This document shows, piece after piece, positions 9,901 through 18,667 of a DNA stretch of 64,000 nt. Both the position numbers and the translations under genes were made by a program. The notes beneath the pieces are model-generated. The model was not told the origin of the DNA, did no database searches, and was given only the letters and a program-made list of their open reading frames with translations. The stretch comes from Haliscomenobacteraceae bacterium (GTDB lineage: Bacteria; Bacteroidota; Bacteroidia; Chitinophagales; Saprospiraceae), in assembly GCA_947501115.1 (NCBI GenBank), contig CANMVX010000013.1, positions 34,202 through 98,201 of the forward strand. The letters run 5' to 3'. Numbering within the stretch: the first letter of the stretch is position 1; every line of letters begins with the position of its first letter.

Positions 9901-10321
9901 GGAAATCCCGACTGCTGTCCTCATTGAAATCTTCCAGCCATTCATTTTTTTCAGAATATTCAGGCGAGAGAACTTTTAAATAAAATCGGGTCTTATCGGC
10001 AGCAGTTTGAAGTGCCAGGTCTTCTATCATCCAGTCCCAGTGTTCCCTTATATCTAAATAGGAACTTTTTCTACGTGAAGTTTGAGAAACATAAGCATTA
10101 CCTTGGTTATCAATGCTTATGGCCACGGCGTTAGCTAAAAGTGGACCTGGAGCCCATAATTTCAAGGCCAAACTGGTGTCAGTGGACGGAGAAACAGTGG
10201 TCAATTCTTGTGTAAAGTCATCTGAATTGGCTTTAAATAATTCATTTTCAGGGGTAGAAACTTTTTTACAGGATGCTAAAAACAATAAGAACAAGCATTG
10301 AAAAAACGTCGAATATTTCAT
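6947..10321 (-). CDS. PVC-type membrane-bound dehydrogenase lipoprotein with HEAT repeats and cytochrome c
   Basis: This is an 1124-residue exported lipoprotein (signal ending LASC, Cys about 18). The N-terminal half resembles the six-bladed propeller of the putative membrane-bound dehydrogenase family (TIGR02604) first noted in Planctomycetes and Verrucomicrobia. The middle (roughly 490-960) is rich in HEAT-like helical pairs. The C-terminus is a cytochrome c domain with heme motif CLRCH at about 1004-1008 and candidate axial Met residues near 1094-1101 (SGMMSM). The architecture fits a periplasmic sugar- or alcohol-oxidising dehydrogenase passing electrons to its own heme, but the substrate is unknown. 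It sits 12 bp after the GH3/beta-lactamase gene, suggesting a shared role in carbohydrate turnover. Confidence 0.85.
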   Translation of the reverse strand: MKYSTFFQCLFLLFLASCKKVSTPENELFKANSDDFTQELTTVSPSTDTSLALKLWAPGPLLANAVAISIDNQGNAYVSQTSRRKSSYLDIREHWDWMIEDLALQTAADKTRFYLKVLSPEYSEKNEWLEDFNEDSSRDFRDLEVQKESIRRIWDEDNDGQADHSQTFAEGFNDLLGGVAGGVLAHDGKMYVTANPSLWEVSDANKDFKADKITSLAKGFGTHIGFAGHDMSGLTIGVDGKLYWSIGDHGLDVTGPDGKRWHYPNEGAVMRCDPDGSNFEVFAHGLRNTHEIAFDAFGNLMSVDNDGDHPGENERYVHILEGSDTGWRLNWQYGKYDQPNEKYKVWMDEKLSLPHFPGQAAYLLPPIALAYDGPAGLKFNPGSALGTKWENHFFASFFTGSSANSKILAFTLKPKGSSFSLEKEVDLVGGIVPTGIAFAPNGSLFINDWKDSYDKKTEGRIWVLDVKDQKHPLRLKTQRILAKGMSNQSIPQLIEWLSFGDQRIRLAAQFELVKQKKSKDLLALAKNKKANLLGRLHGIWGLGQLGRKDYHLMKNMLPLLADPSGQVRAQTAKILGEASYKPSLISLRKLIFDKDAQVQGRAIEALGKVGSKKELPLLVRLLAEKKENDPHLRHTIIYALSKIHAEKEIIQLFNHPSEYVRIGSVVALRMLKSPGITAFLKDNNQMVLEEVARAINDDLSIPEAIPFLAATLNRSSCQSEVFLRRVINANLRTGSKECAQRLSQFILNTKNNDPMRLDALWALGYWTKPPVVDRVDNYYRPQINQSHKIDDAHLAFEPILKSLKKDAYHPFGAAMIKAAGRLKYQKGEEFIFSILKNNESNKYARQEALHALLEMNSKYLPDAFSLALSDSLSTLRRIALANINKVNFPPVKQAQMLEKLIDGQTNISEKQNAIAALGAMTHTKAEKILSKYLYLALKNTLDPALHLDVFNAIETSTFSSLKTKLTNQQKKWRNNDLLAYQATLFGGIAEIGKELFIRNEAAQCLRCHAVNGKGGMVGPPLEHIADRLSREELLTSVINPNASISPGYGVVILSLKDGEELSGIVSAETASELTLKIGNNPPRIIKRAAIKEMEMLPSGMMSMKDVLDKSQLRDLISYLITLKK

Positions 10322-10333
10322 TTTAAAATTAAG

Positions 10334-13318
10334 TTAGTAGTCTAAGGCAGATAGGTTGATGGCTGATTTGTCCAATTCAATATCAGCTGCCTGTATCGAT
10401 TTGTAAACCATCCCGTGGAGTAATCGTCTGGTATAAAGTCGGGTCAATAAGCCATTTCTCATGGTTGGAAAAGTGCGATTACTTAAAAAAACAAAAATCA
10501 AATCTTCTTTTGGGTCACTCCAAATAACCGGACCAGTAAATCCAGTATGACCAAACGTTTGATACGAAGCCTTAGAAGACATGTGGGTTGTGGGTGTATT
10601 AGGCTGTTGCATATCCCAGCCAATGCCCCTGCGAATACTCTTTGGATGATGGCTGGTAAATTGTTGTATCGTTTCAGGTTTAAAAAAAGTCATTCCACCA
10701 TATTCTCCTTTAAATAAAATAACCTGAAGGAGGATAGCTAAATCGCGGGCATTTGAAAACAATCCGGCATGGCCACTTACACCTCCCAACATTGCCGATC
10801 CCATGTCATGAACATAACCATGTAACTTTTGCCCTCTAAAATAATTATCTACCTCTGATGGAGCCACTCTGGTTAAATCGGCCCATTTCCAGGGATTGAA
10901 ACCAGTGGAGGTTAAGCCCAGGGGCTTATAAAAATGTTCCGTTACATATTCATCTAAAAATTGTCCTGAAGTTACTTTCACCATTTCTGCCAGTAAATAA
11001 AAACCCAAATCGCTATATTGGTATCGGTTAGGTTTATCGAGGGCAGATTTGTAAATATCAATCAACAAGGAATCTCTAAAATCTGTCCGCAGATAAATGC
11101 TTTCTGTTACTGGAATGGAAAATTCGGGGGAAGGTTTGGATTGGTAATAATTTTCATTGAGAACAGGTGGCTTTTTTGAAATAAGGGTTCTTTCGAAAAA
11201 GGGAATCCAGTTTTGTAATCCAGCACGATGGGCCATTATATCGGCTATCGTCATATCTTTTTTGTTGGTTTCCAGTAGAGTAGGTAAATAGAGGCTTAAA
11301 GGTTTTTCAATATCAATAAGGCCTTGTTCCTGCATTTTCATGATAGCCAGAGTAGTAGCTGCCACTTTAGTGATAGAGGCAAGATCGTAAATATCATCAA
11401 TTTCTACTGGTTTATTATTTGTATAGTCTTGATTTCCAAAGGCTTCTTCGTAAATAATGTCACCATTTTTTGCTACTAACACTACGCCGCCCGGAGTAGC
11501 ACCTACTTCAATGGCTTGTTGGATGATATTTTTTAAATGCCCAAGGGTATCTGCACTCATTCTATGAATTTCCGGAGAAGAGTATCCCATTCGCATGCCT
11601 CCCTTTGTAATGATTCCATCTCCAAAATGCATATTTTTGGTAACAGATACTGGTAGTTTTCCCTTAAGTGCAAATACACCAAAAAGAGCTTGTGCGGTAA
11701 GATCCTGGGTTAAACTATCTGCTTCGTAAGCTGAGATAAGAACAGGTATATTTTCAAAATGAATAAGGCTGTAAGGGGAACCAAAAACAACAAGAATTAG
11801 CTTTGTTTTTTCATTGAGGCGTTTTAAAAAGGTTAATTCTGACTGGGTAAAGCCAAAATTTTTGGCTGAAAAGGCATTCATGTCATGCAATCCAACAATA
11901 ACACATTCCTTAGTAGATAATTTTACCAGCAAGGCATTTTGTTGTTCCGTGGATATTTCTTTGCCAACTTGAAAAGACTCAATTTTTCCATAGGAAATTA
12001 ATCTTTTTTGGAAAGGGGTAATATAATCTGCACCAATGCTAAGACTAGCCAACGACAGCGTATCAATCCTTTTTATGGGTAGAAAATTCTTTTCATTTTT
12101 CACTAAGGTGATGGCCTCTTTTATGAGTTGTGCACGGTTCGTTAAAGCTGAAGGTTTATGTAGATCTTTATAAACGCCCTCTAAAGAAAGCGGTTTAAAG
12201 GTGTGCAAGCCCACTTTATACTTAGCCGATAGGACTCTTTTAACGCTGGCATCTATTTGAGCCGTATCAATGGTACCCTCGGTGAGGTATTTTTCTATGG
12301 TTGTAATGGCGGCGAGAACATCTTCAGGTAAAAGTAACACGTCATTTCCTGCAAGAATGGCTTCCGCTTCCGTTTGTCCTTTTTCAAAATGCTTGGTTAC
12401 TCCTTTCATTTCTAAAGCATCGGTAAAAATGAGTCCATCGAAACTCATTTGTTCTCTGGCGATACCTGTAACCATTGATTTTGATAGTGTTGAAGGTCTG
12501 TTAGGTCTGTCATCAAGGGCTGGAACATTTAAATGCCCGACCATAAAACTAGCTATTCCTTGTTTAGCCAATGCGTGAAAAGGATATAATTCAATGCTAT
12601 CTAATCTTGACCTATTGTGAGGAATGATGGGTAAATCATAATGTGAATCGACATTGGTGTCGCCATGACCCGGGAAATGTTTGGCACAGGCTAGGATACC
12701 CTCATCTTGCATGCCTTTCATGTAAGCTATACATTTTTGGGTAACATTTTCACGGTCCTCTCCAAAAGAACGTGTATTTATGACTGGATTGGCAGAATTA
12801 TTATTCACATCAGCTACGGGGGCAAAATTGACATGTACGCCAACCCTTTTCATCTGTATGCCAATTTCCCGACCCATTTTGTAGATCAAATCATTATTTT
12901 GAATGGCTCCCAACATCAATGCTCTGGGAAAAGACATGGTTTCTTTTAATCTCATGCCCAAGCTCCACTCGCCGTCGATACCAACCAATAAGGGTACTTT
13001 CGAGATACTTTGATATTGGTTAACCAATGAAATTTGTTTCGCTGGGGTACCTTGAAAAAAACAAAGTCCACCCACTTCATATTTTTTAATAAGCTCCTCC
13101 ACCTGCGCAATATGATCGGCTCCTTTATCGGAATGAGCGCGGATCATAATAAGCTGTGCTATTTTTTGTTTGACTGTTAATTGTTGAAAAATGGAATCCA
13201 CCCAGTGTTTCTCCGCTGCATTTTTATTACTTTCAGGCAGTTGTGCAACCACCTTTGGGCAACCAAAACAAAGGATTAAAAGAAAAAACAATAATGAAGC
13301 TTTTGATAAATGCAGCAT
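10334..13318 (-). CDS. GH3 beta-N-acetylhexosaminidase fused to a beta-lactamase-like serine hydrolase
   Basis: The 994-residue exported protein has two catalytic modules. Residues about 35-575 are a glycoside hydrolase family 3 enzyme of the NagZ type: motif KHFPGHGDT at 213-221 followed by DSH (His226, the Asp-His general acid dyad) and nucleophile Asp300 in TDALEM. Residues about 585-970 are a class C beta-lactamase/penicillin-binding-like serine hydrolase with SxxK at S648-K651 (SITK), a YSD motif in place of YxN, and HTG near the end. The N-terminus is a hydrophobic signal (a Cys follows at 20). The fusion recurs in Bacteroidota and suggests coupled attack on muropeptide-like or amino-sugar substrates outside the cytoplasm. 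It is 23 bp downstream of the TPR membrane gene. Confidence 0.9.
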   Translation of the reverse strand: MLHLSKASLLFFLLILCFGCPKVVAQLPESNKNAAEKHWVDSIFQQLTVKQKIAQLIMIRAHSDKGADHIAQVEELIKKYEVGGLCFFQGTPAKQISLVNQYQSISKVPLLVGIDGEWSLGMRLKETMSFPRALMLGAIQNNDLIYKMGREIGIQMKRVGVHVNFAPVADVNNNSANPVINTRSFGEDRENVTQKCIAYMKGMQDEGILACAKHFPGHGDTNVDSHYDLPIIPHNRSRLDSIELYPFHALAKQGIASFMVGHLNVPALDDRPNRPSTLSKSMVTGIAREQMSFDGLIFTDALEMKGVTKHFEKGQTEAEAILAGNDVLLLPEDVLAAITTIEKYLTEGTIDTAQIDASVKRVLSAKYKVGLHTFKPLSLEGVYKDLHKPSALTNRAQLIKEAITLVKNEKNFLPIKRIDTLSLASLSIGADYITPFQKRLISYGKIESFQVGKEISTEQQNALLVKLSTKECVIVGLHDMNAFSAKNFGFTQSELTFLKRLNEKTKLILVVFGSPYSLIHFENIPVLISAYEADSLTQDLTAQALFGVFALKGKLPVSVTKNMHFGDGIITKGGMRMGYSSPEIHRMSADTLGHLKNIIQQAIEVGATPGGVVLVAKNGDIIYEEAFGNQDYTNNKPVEIDDIYDLASITKVAATTLAIMKMQEQGLIDIEKPLSLYLPTLLETNKKDMTIADIMAHRAGLQNWIPFFERTLISKKPPVLNENYYQSKPSPEFSIPVTESIYLRTDFRDSLLIDIYKSALDKPNRYQYSDLGFYLLAEMVKVTSGQFLDEYVTEHFYKPLGLTSTGFNPWKWADLTRVAPSEVDNYFRGQKLHGYVHDMGSAMLGGVSGHAGLFSNARDLAILLQVILFKGEYGGMTFFKPETIQQFTSHHPKSIRRGIGWDMQQPNTPTTHMSSKASYQTFGHTGFTGPVIWSDPKEDLIFVFLSNRTFPTMRNGLLTRLYTRRLLHGMVYKSIQAADIELDKSAINLSALDY

Positions 13319-13341
13319 TTCTTAATAATTTTATCAATGAA

Positions 13342-15249
13342 TTAATTTGTGTTAGACATTCTTTCCATAACGGTGGAATCAATACTTACTGCCTTTTGAT
13401 AAAACAGAGCACCGTTTTTAGGGTCTCCTGCCTGATAGTACGCAGTGCCCAAATTGAACCAGGCATCGGATAAATCAGGCTTTATTTGGGCGGCACGCTG
13501 AAAATAGGAGATGGCCTCCAACTTGTTCCCACTAAAACCAAAGGCAATGCCCGCCAGTCGGTGAGCCTCATAATCTTCGGGTAGCAGTGCGGCAGCTTCT
13601 TTTAAATAGGTGGTAGCTTTTCGTAAGTCCCCCAACGTTTCACCGGCTATTCTACCACCATCCCTATAAGCAAGACCCATATTTTTACTTGCATCGGCAT
13701 ATTCAGGATCAAGGAGTAAGGCTTGTTTAAAAGCCTGTATTGCCTGATCAAAATTATTAAGATAATAAAACGCATTTCCCAAAAGTAACCAGGCATTTTT
13801 ATAAGCTGGATGAATAGTTACCGCTTTTTGCAGATGACCCACCGCCTCCGTTCTATATCTGATGGCAGTGATTGAATCTACTTTTAATGCTTGTGCCAGT
13901 AATTCTCCGCCTGCAGCATTTCTAACTTTGGCCGATTCGGTAGCATTTTTTACATCCGTTGTAAATAAGGTGAAATTATCTTTCCACACTGGATTTCTTA
14001 ACCAAGTCAAACTGGAATATAGAACGATGATGGAGATGGTAAACGTATTTTTTAAAGTCTGATTATTTATTTTTGATAATAAATAGCCTGCCATTAATGT
14101 ATAACCTAAAGAAGGAGCAAATAAAAGTCGTTCTGCCATATTTGTTCCTATGGGAAAAAGGATATTGCTGACAAGAGAGAGATTTATTAGGTAAATACTC
14201 AATCCGAAGGAAAGTATATTTTTTGATTTTAATCCCTTCAGAGCATAAAAAATCATGATTGCATACAAAACAACCGATAAAATGGCACCAAAATGGTCAA
14301 AAGTAATGATGGGAATGTGCCGAGGATAATAATCGTGTGTCAGGTTAAATGGGAATAATAAAAGCCAGACATATAGGCCTAAGGTATAGGCGATGGTCGC
14401 TGCTTTTTCTGCAAAATTAAAAGAAATATAAACACCGTTTTGCCATTTTAAAAAAGGATTATTCATGAGTTCGAAAGATCCTTCGCCAAAATCAGACCCT
14501 AAAACAGCATTTCTTAGCACCAAAAAGAGCATGGTTACTAATAAATAGGGCAAAGTATGCAGCGTTATATTTTTTAAAGTAACTGATTTTCCACCAAAAT
14601 AATAGATGCTAAGCGGTATGATGGCCAGGAAGGTAATGGCATTTTCTTTAGATAATAATCCAAGAAACAAACAAAAGGCACCAGGCAAATGCCACATTGA
14701 TTTTTTAGATTTGAAGGCAACAAAGGCAAAATATAGGGCCATCAAACTTCCCAGGAAAGCCAAAATCTCGTCTCTTCCCTTGATATTTGCAACAACCTCC
14801 GTGTGAATTGGATGTGCTGCGAAAATGAAAGCAGTAAAAAGAGATATGATTGCTCCATTGGGTATTTGTTGGAGTATCTCATTTAACACATAAAAAACAA
14901 GATATCCACAAAGAGCGAATAGTAAGGCATTGACAATATGGCTGACGAATGGAGAAGCACCAAATATGGATATTTCTACAGCAAAAGTAGCGAGGGATAA
15001 TGGGCGGTATCGTCCACCAGCAACTAATTTGGATTTTCCCTCCTCTTTAAAAAATCCATAAAAGGTGTCATAAGAAAAAATTCCTTTTAATCCGGCAAGA
15101 CCGTCTTGTGTATATTGATTATCAGTAATGACAATAGCATCGTCCAGAGCGTAGTCATGCGTTATGGTATTGGCATAAATAAGGAAGCCAAACAAGAATA
15201 AAAGCTTTGGTAAAAAGGGAGAAAAGGTGGTCTTGTTCTGTGGGCTCAT
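13342..15249 (-). CDS. TMTC-like membrane glycosyltransferase (GT-C) with C-terminal TPR repeats
   Basis: The first two thirds is polytopic (about ten hydrophobic segments). Its first periplasmic loop has the acidic pair DYALDDA and the GGRYRPLS motif, typical of GT-C fold, lipid-phosphate-sugar-dependent transferases of the TMTC/PMT-like group. The C-terminal part (about 460-630) holds at least three tetratricopeptide repeats (AWLLLGNAFYYLNNFDQAI, ADASKNMGLAY, AWFNLGTAYY). A role in protein or lipid glycosylation at the inner membrane is inferred. The longest frame begins at a TTG at 15261; the ATG at 15249 is the better start. It heads the four-gene - strand unit and is divergent from the amidohydrolase cluster across about 195 bp. 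Confidence 0.82.
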   Translation of the reverse strand: MSPQNKTTFSPFLPKLLFLFGFLIYANTITHDYALDDAIVITDNQYTQDGLAGLKGIFSYDTFYGFFKEEGKSKLVAGGRYRPLSLATFAVEISIFGASPFVSHIVNALLFALCGYLVFYVLNEILQQIPNGAIISLFTAFIFAAHPIHTEVVANIKGRDEILAFLGSLMALYFAFVAFKSKKSMWHLPGAFCLFLGLLSKENAITFLAIIPLSIYYFGGKSVTLKNITLHTLPYLLVTMLFLVLRNAVLGSDFGEGSFELMNNPFLKWQNGVYISFNFAEKAATIAYTLGLYVWLLLFPFNLTHDYYPRHIPIITFDHFGAILSVVLYAIMIFYALKGLKSKNILSFGLSIYLINLSLVSNILFPIGTNMAERLLFAPSLGYTLMAGYLLSKINNQTLKNTFTISIIVLYSSLTWLRNPVWKDNFTLFTTDVKNATESAKVRNAAGGELLAQALKVDSITAIRYRTEAVGHLQKAVTIHPAYKNAWLLLGNAFYYLNNFDQAIQAFKQALLLDPEYADASKNMGLAYRDGGRIAGETLGDLRKATTYLKEAAALLPEDYEAHRLAGIAFGFSGNKLEAISYFQRAAQIKPDLSDAWFNLGTAYYQAGDPKNGALFYQKAVSIDSTVMERMSNTN

Positions 15250-15445
15250 GGTGTAAATCAAATGTTAAAAATTGAAAATATCATTTATCTCGAAGATGTG
15301 CAAATTTTTAGTTAATACTTATAAAAAAAAAGGCGAAATGATTAAATATTGGGGAATAACCCTTAAAATGTGTTAAGTTTTAACTTATTTAGTTTTTTGT
15401 TTTTCTTTCTATAACCATTTTGTCATTTTAAAACTAAGCAACTAT

Positions 15446-17233
15446 ATGATTATCAAAGACTTGATTTTAAGTAGGTGGATATATCCTCTACTTAAAAATG
15501 AAAAAGTCACTGGTTTTTTTGCGTTTATGTTAATAGGCAGTTGCCTGTTCGCGCAGTCAGGAATTCCTGAATTAATGCCAGTTACTCAAACTTATGTCCT
15601 TCAAAATGTACAGATTGTTGTCCGGCCCGGACAAATAATTTCAGGCGGAACGGTCATCATTCAGGATGGACTCATTCAGGCAGCGGGTAAAGACATTGCT
15701 ATTCCAGCGCATGCAAGGAAAATCAAGGCGGATTCCATGTTTGTTTATGCCGGATTTATAGAAGGGCTTTCCCAGTCAGGTATTCCCCGACCAGAATCGG
15801 CAGCAGGAGCAACCGGCCCGAGAACGCCGGGCGGACAGGGCCAACAACGTCCCCGTGTATCTGATCCGTGGAATCCTACGTATGAAGAATCGGGAATCAC
15901 TCCTTATGTGAGGGTTCGCGATGTGTTTAAGTCAGATGATAAATCACTGGAGGAAATGAGAAAATTAGGGTTTACCGCAGCTCAGGTTTATCCTATTGGA
16001 AAAATGTTGCCTGGACAAGCTTCTCTTGTTTCATTGGGCATTGGTAAAAATGCGGATGAACTACTATTGAAGGAAAATACGGCTTTAGTTGCCAGTTTTA
16101 CTCCTGCTTCTGGTGCTTTTCCAAGTACAATTATTGGTGTAATGTCCAGATTTAGAGAATTATACAAGAATGCCATCAGATTGCAGGAATATCAGAAAAG
16201 CTATGGATCTAATCCAGTCAATGTAAATCGTCCGATAGCAGATAAATGTCTGGAATCGTTCTTTCCTGTATTGGATGGTAAAATACCTTTCATTTTTCAG
16301 GCCCCTGATATGAAATCTGTTTATAGAGTGCAGGCTCTTAAAAATGAACTGAAATTTGGCGTTCATTATGCAGATGTTAAAGAAGGGTATTATGTAGGGG
16401 ATTTGTTAAAATCAGAAGGAAAACCAATCATAATTTCGCTTGATTTGCCAAAGGCTGCAGATGAAAAAAAACCTGTTGCTGATTCTTCTAAAAATGCAGC
16501 GCCAAAGGACCTTGAAATGGAAGCTTTAAAGGCAAGAACAGCGGAAGAATTAAAACGTTTGGAAGGCCAGGCTGCAAAGTTGGCTGCCTTAGGTTTACCT
16601 TTCTCATTCTCTACCGTAGGTGTAAAATCAACAGATATTAAGGAAACATTACGCAGAATGATTAAAGCTGGATTGACTGAAGATCAGGCTTTAGCCGCGT
16701 TAACCACTACACCAGCCGCTCAATTGGGTGTTTCTAATCGATTTGGAACCGTAGAAAAGGGGAGAGCAGCCAATCTGGTTGTTTCTGATAAATCGTATTT
16801 TGATGAAAAATCATCTGTTCGCTATGTATTTATAGATGGTAAAATATTTGAATATGAGGGCAAGCCTGCTCCAAAAGCTGGTGCAAATGCAAGTGCTGGT
16901 GGAAAAGCAGCAGAGGCGCCAAAAGTAGCGGGTAAATGGTCTTATACTATCAAGGCACCTGGTATGAATTCAGAGGGAATATTGACATTTAAAGGAAGTG
17001 GTAGTGATTTGACGGGTGAATGGACTTCTTCACAGGTTCCTGGCACAAACCCTATTTCTAATATTTCTGTAGAGGGAAATAAACTATCTTTCACATCAAA
17101 TATTAGTATGGGTGCACGTCAGATTAATCTGGACTTTAACCTGTCTGTGGATGGCAATTCCCTTTCTGGTACAGTAGGCGTTGGTACTTTTGGTACTTTT
17201 GACGTTTCAGGTGCTAAAATTGATGGCCAGTAA
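15446..17233 (+). CDS. Exported amidohydrolase-like protein lacking metal ligands (paralogue 1 of 3)
   Basis: The 595-residue protein has an amidohydrolase composite-domain start (VLQNVQIVVRPGQ, GTVIIQDGLI) and end (TPAAQLGVSNRFGTVEKGRAANLVV), as in imidazolonepropionase-like enzymes. Where the metal-binding HxH should follow PGFIDAHSH it reads YAGFIEGLSQSG, and the later His ligands and catalytic Asp are not visible, so it is probably not a metal hydrolase. A C-terminal lipocalin-like beta domain of about 100 residues (GKWSYTIKAPG to the end) follows an Ala/Gly-rich linker. The N-terminus is a signal anchor with an unusually long 20-residue lead before the hydrophobic core. The next gene starts 23 bp downstream. 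Confidence 0.8.
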   Translation: MIIKDLILSRWIYPLLKNEKVTGFFAFMLIGSCLFAQSGIPELMPVTQTYVLQNVQIVVRPGQIISGGTVIIQDGLIQAAGKDIAIPAHARKIKADSMFVYAGFIEGLSQSGIPRPESAAGATGPRTPGGQGQQRPRVSDPWNPTYEESGITPYVRVRDVFKSDDKSLEEMRKLGFTAAQVYPIGKMLPGQASLVSLGIGKNADELLLKENTALVASFTPASGAFPSTIIGVMSRFRELYKNAIRLQEYQKSYGSNPVNVNRPIADKCLESFFPVLDGKIPFIFQAPDMKSVYRVQALKNELKFGVHYADVKEGYYVGDLLKSEGKPIIISLDLPKAADEKKPVADSSKNAAPKDLEMEALKARTAEELKRLEGQAAKLAALGLPFSFSTVGVKSTDIKETLRRMIKAGLTEDQALAALTTTPAAQLGVSNRFGTVEKGRAANLVVSDKSYFDEKSSVRYVFIDGKIFEYEGKPAPKAGANASAGGKAAEAPKVAGKWSYTIKAPGMNSEGILTFKGSGSDLTGEWTSSQVPGTNPISNISVEGNKLSFTSNISMGARQINLDFNLSVDGNSLSGTVGVGTFGTFDVSGAKIDGQ

Positions 17234-17256
17234 TTTAACCCATAAAACGCAATCAA

Positions 17257-18633
17257 ATGTTTAAAATACTTAATATATTCAATTTGCTTTTCTTGGTTAG
17301 CTTTGCCCAGGCACAGGTTACTAAGGGAAGTTTGCTTATTAAAAATGGTACTATTCTTACTGTGACTAAAGGGAACATGGAAAATGCAGACCTTTTAGTG
17401 GAAAATGGTAAAATAACCAAAATGGGAAAAGGGTTGGTTGCTCCTGCAGGAACCCAAACCATTGACGCCACAGGAAAATTCATTATGCCAGGTATTATTG
17501 ATGCGCATTCCCATATTGGTATCGATGTGCTCAATGAAGCGTCAAGACCCAGTACGGCTGATGTTTGGGTAGGAGATGCCCTGGACCCCTTAGACCTTTC
17601 TGTTTACAGGGCTCTCGCTGGTGGTGTTACCGCTTCTCATGCCATGCACGGTTCTGCTAATGCTGTTGGAGGTGAATGCGAAACTATCAAGCATAGATAT
17701 GGTACCTTGAATCCTGAAGAAATGAGGATGGAAGGAGCTCCAAGAACGATTAAATTTGCCTTGGGCGAAAATCCAATGCGTGTGCACGGTGAAGGCAATC
17801 GTATTGTTCCCGCTACACGTATGGGCGTAGAACAGGTTTTCCGTAAAGGGTTTGAAGATGCAAAGGCCTATATGGCTGCGTGGGATTTATATGAAAAGGA
17901 AAAAGTAAAAAATCCTGCTGCATTGAAACCTGTCTATAATAAAAGACACGAAACCATGGCGGAAATCCTTAAAGGGAATATCATTATTCATTGCCATTCC
18001 TATCGTTCTGATGAGATTTTGATGCTTCTGAATGTTTGTAAGGATTATCAGATTAAAAGATTAGTATTTCAACATACCAATGAAGGATTTAAAGTAGCTC
18101 CTGAACTTGCCGCTTATGGCGCTATGGCTTCAGTTTTCGCAGATTGGTGGGCTTATAAGTTTGAAGTTTATTATTCGACAGCTTATAATGCAGCCATTTT
18201 AACGAAAAATGGGGTAGTAACATCTATCAATTCTGATAGCGAGGAATATATCAGACACTTATATCACGAGGCAGCAAAAACACAGCGTTATGGTAGTTTG
18301 TCAGACGAGGAAGCTTTGGCATTAATTACCATCAATCCGGCTAAACAACTTGGAATTGACCAAAGAGTAGGTTCATTAGAGGTAGGCAAAGATGCAGATA
18401 TTGCTATTTTCGATGGACATCCTTTGTCAATTTATGCTGTTCCACAATTTACTATTGTTGACGGGGTGGTTCGGTTTAACAGATCAAAAGATGCTGCAGA
18501 CCAACGTCTTCAGGCAAGTGCAACGCGCGCGGAAACTGGATTTTTTCTGCATAAAGAGCAGCATAATCACGATCGTTGTTTAGAAGGAGCTTTTGAGAAT
18601 ACAGCTACTTTCTTCGGTCTTGAGCGTGAGTAA
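17257..18633 (+). CDS. Exported amidohydrolase, catalytically intact (paralogue 2 of 3)
   Basis: This 458-residue protein has a Sec signal peptide (ending AQAQ) and a full amidohydrolase-superfamily metal site: HSH after PGIIDA, His in IIHCHSY, His in VFQHTNEG and the catalytic Asp in SINSDSEE. The C-terminal composite domain (INPAKQLGIDQRVGSLEVGKDADI) is typical of imidazolonepropionase/dihydroorotase-like enzymes. The substrate is unknown; periplasmic members act on cyclic amides, dipeptides or lactams. It lies between two paralogues that lack the ligands, with gaps of 23 and 34 bp, so the three are one transcription unit and may form a complex. Confidence 0.88.
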   Translation: MFKILNIFNLLFLVSFAQAQVTKGSLLIKNGTILTVTKGNMENADLLVENGKITKMGKGLVAPAGTQTIDATGKFIMPGIIDAHSHIGIDVLNEASRPSTADVWVGDALDPLDLSVYRALAGGVTASHAMHGSANAVGGECETIKHRYGTLNPEEMRMEGAPRTIKFALGENPMRVHGEGNRIVPATRMGVEQVFRKGFEDAKAYMAAWDLYEKEKVKNPAALKPVYNKRHETMAEILKGNIIIHCHSYRSDEILMLLNVCKDYQIKRLVFQHTNEGFKVAPELAAYGAMASVFADWWAYKFEVYYSTAYNAAILTKNGVVTSINSDSEEYIRHLYHEAAKTQRYGSLSDEEALALITINPAKQLGIDQRVGSLEVGKDADIAIFDGHPLSIYAVPQFTIVDGVVRFNRSKDAADQRLQASATRAETGFFLHKEQHNHDRCLEGAFENTATFFGLERE

Positions 18634-18667
18634 ATCCTATTTTTTTATTAGCAATTAACTTATTCAC

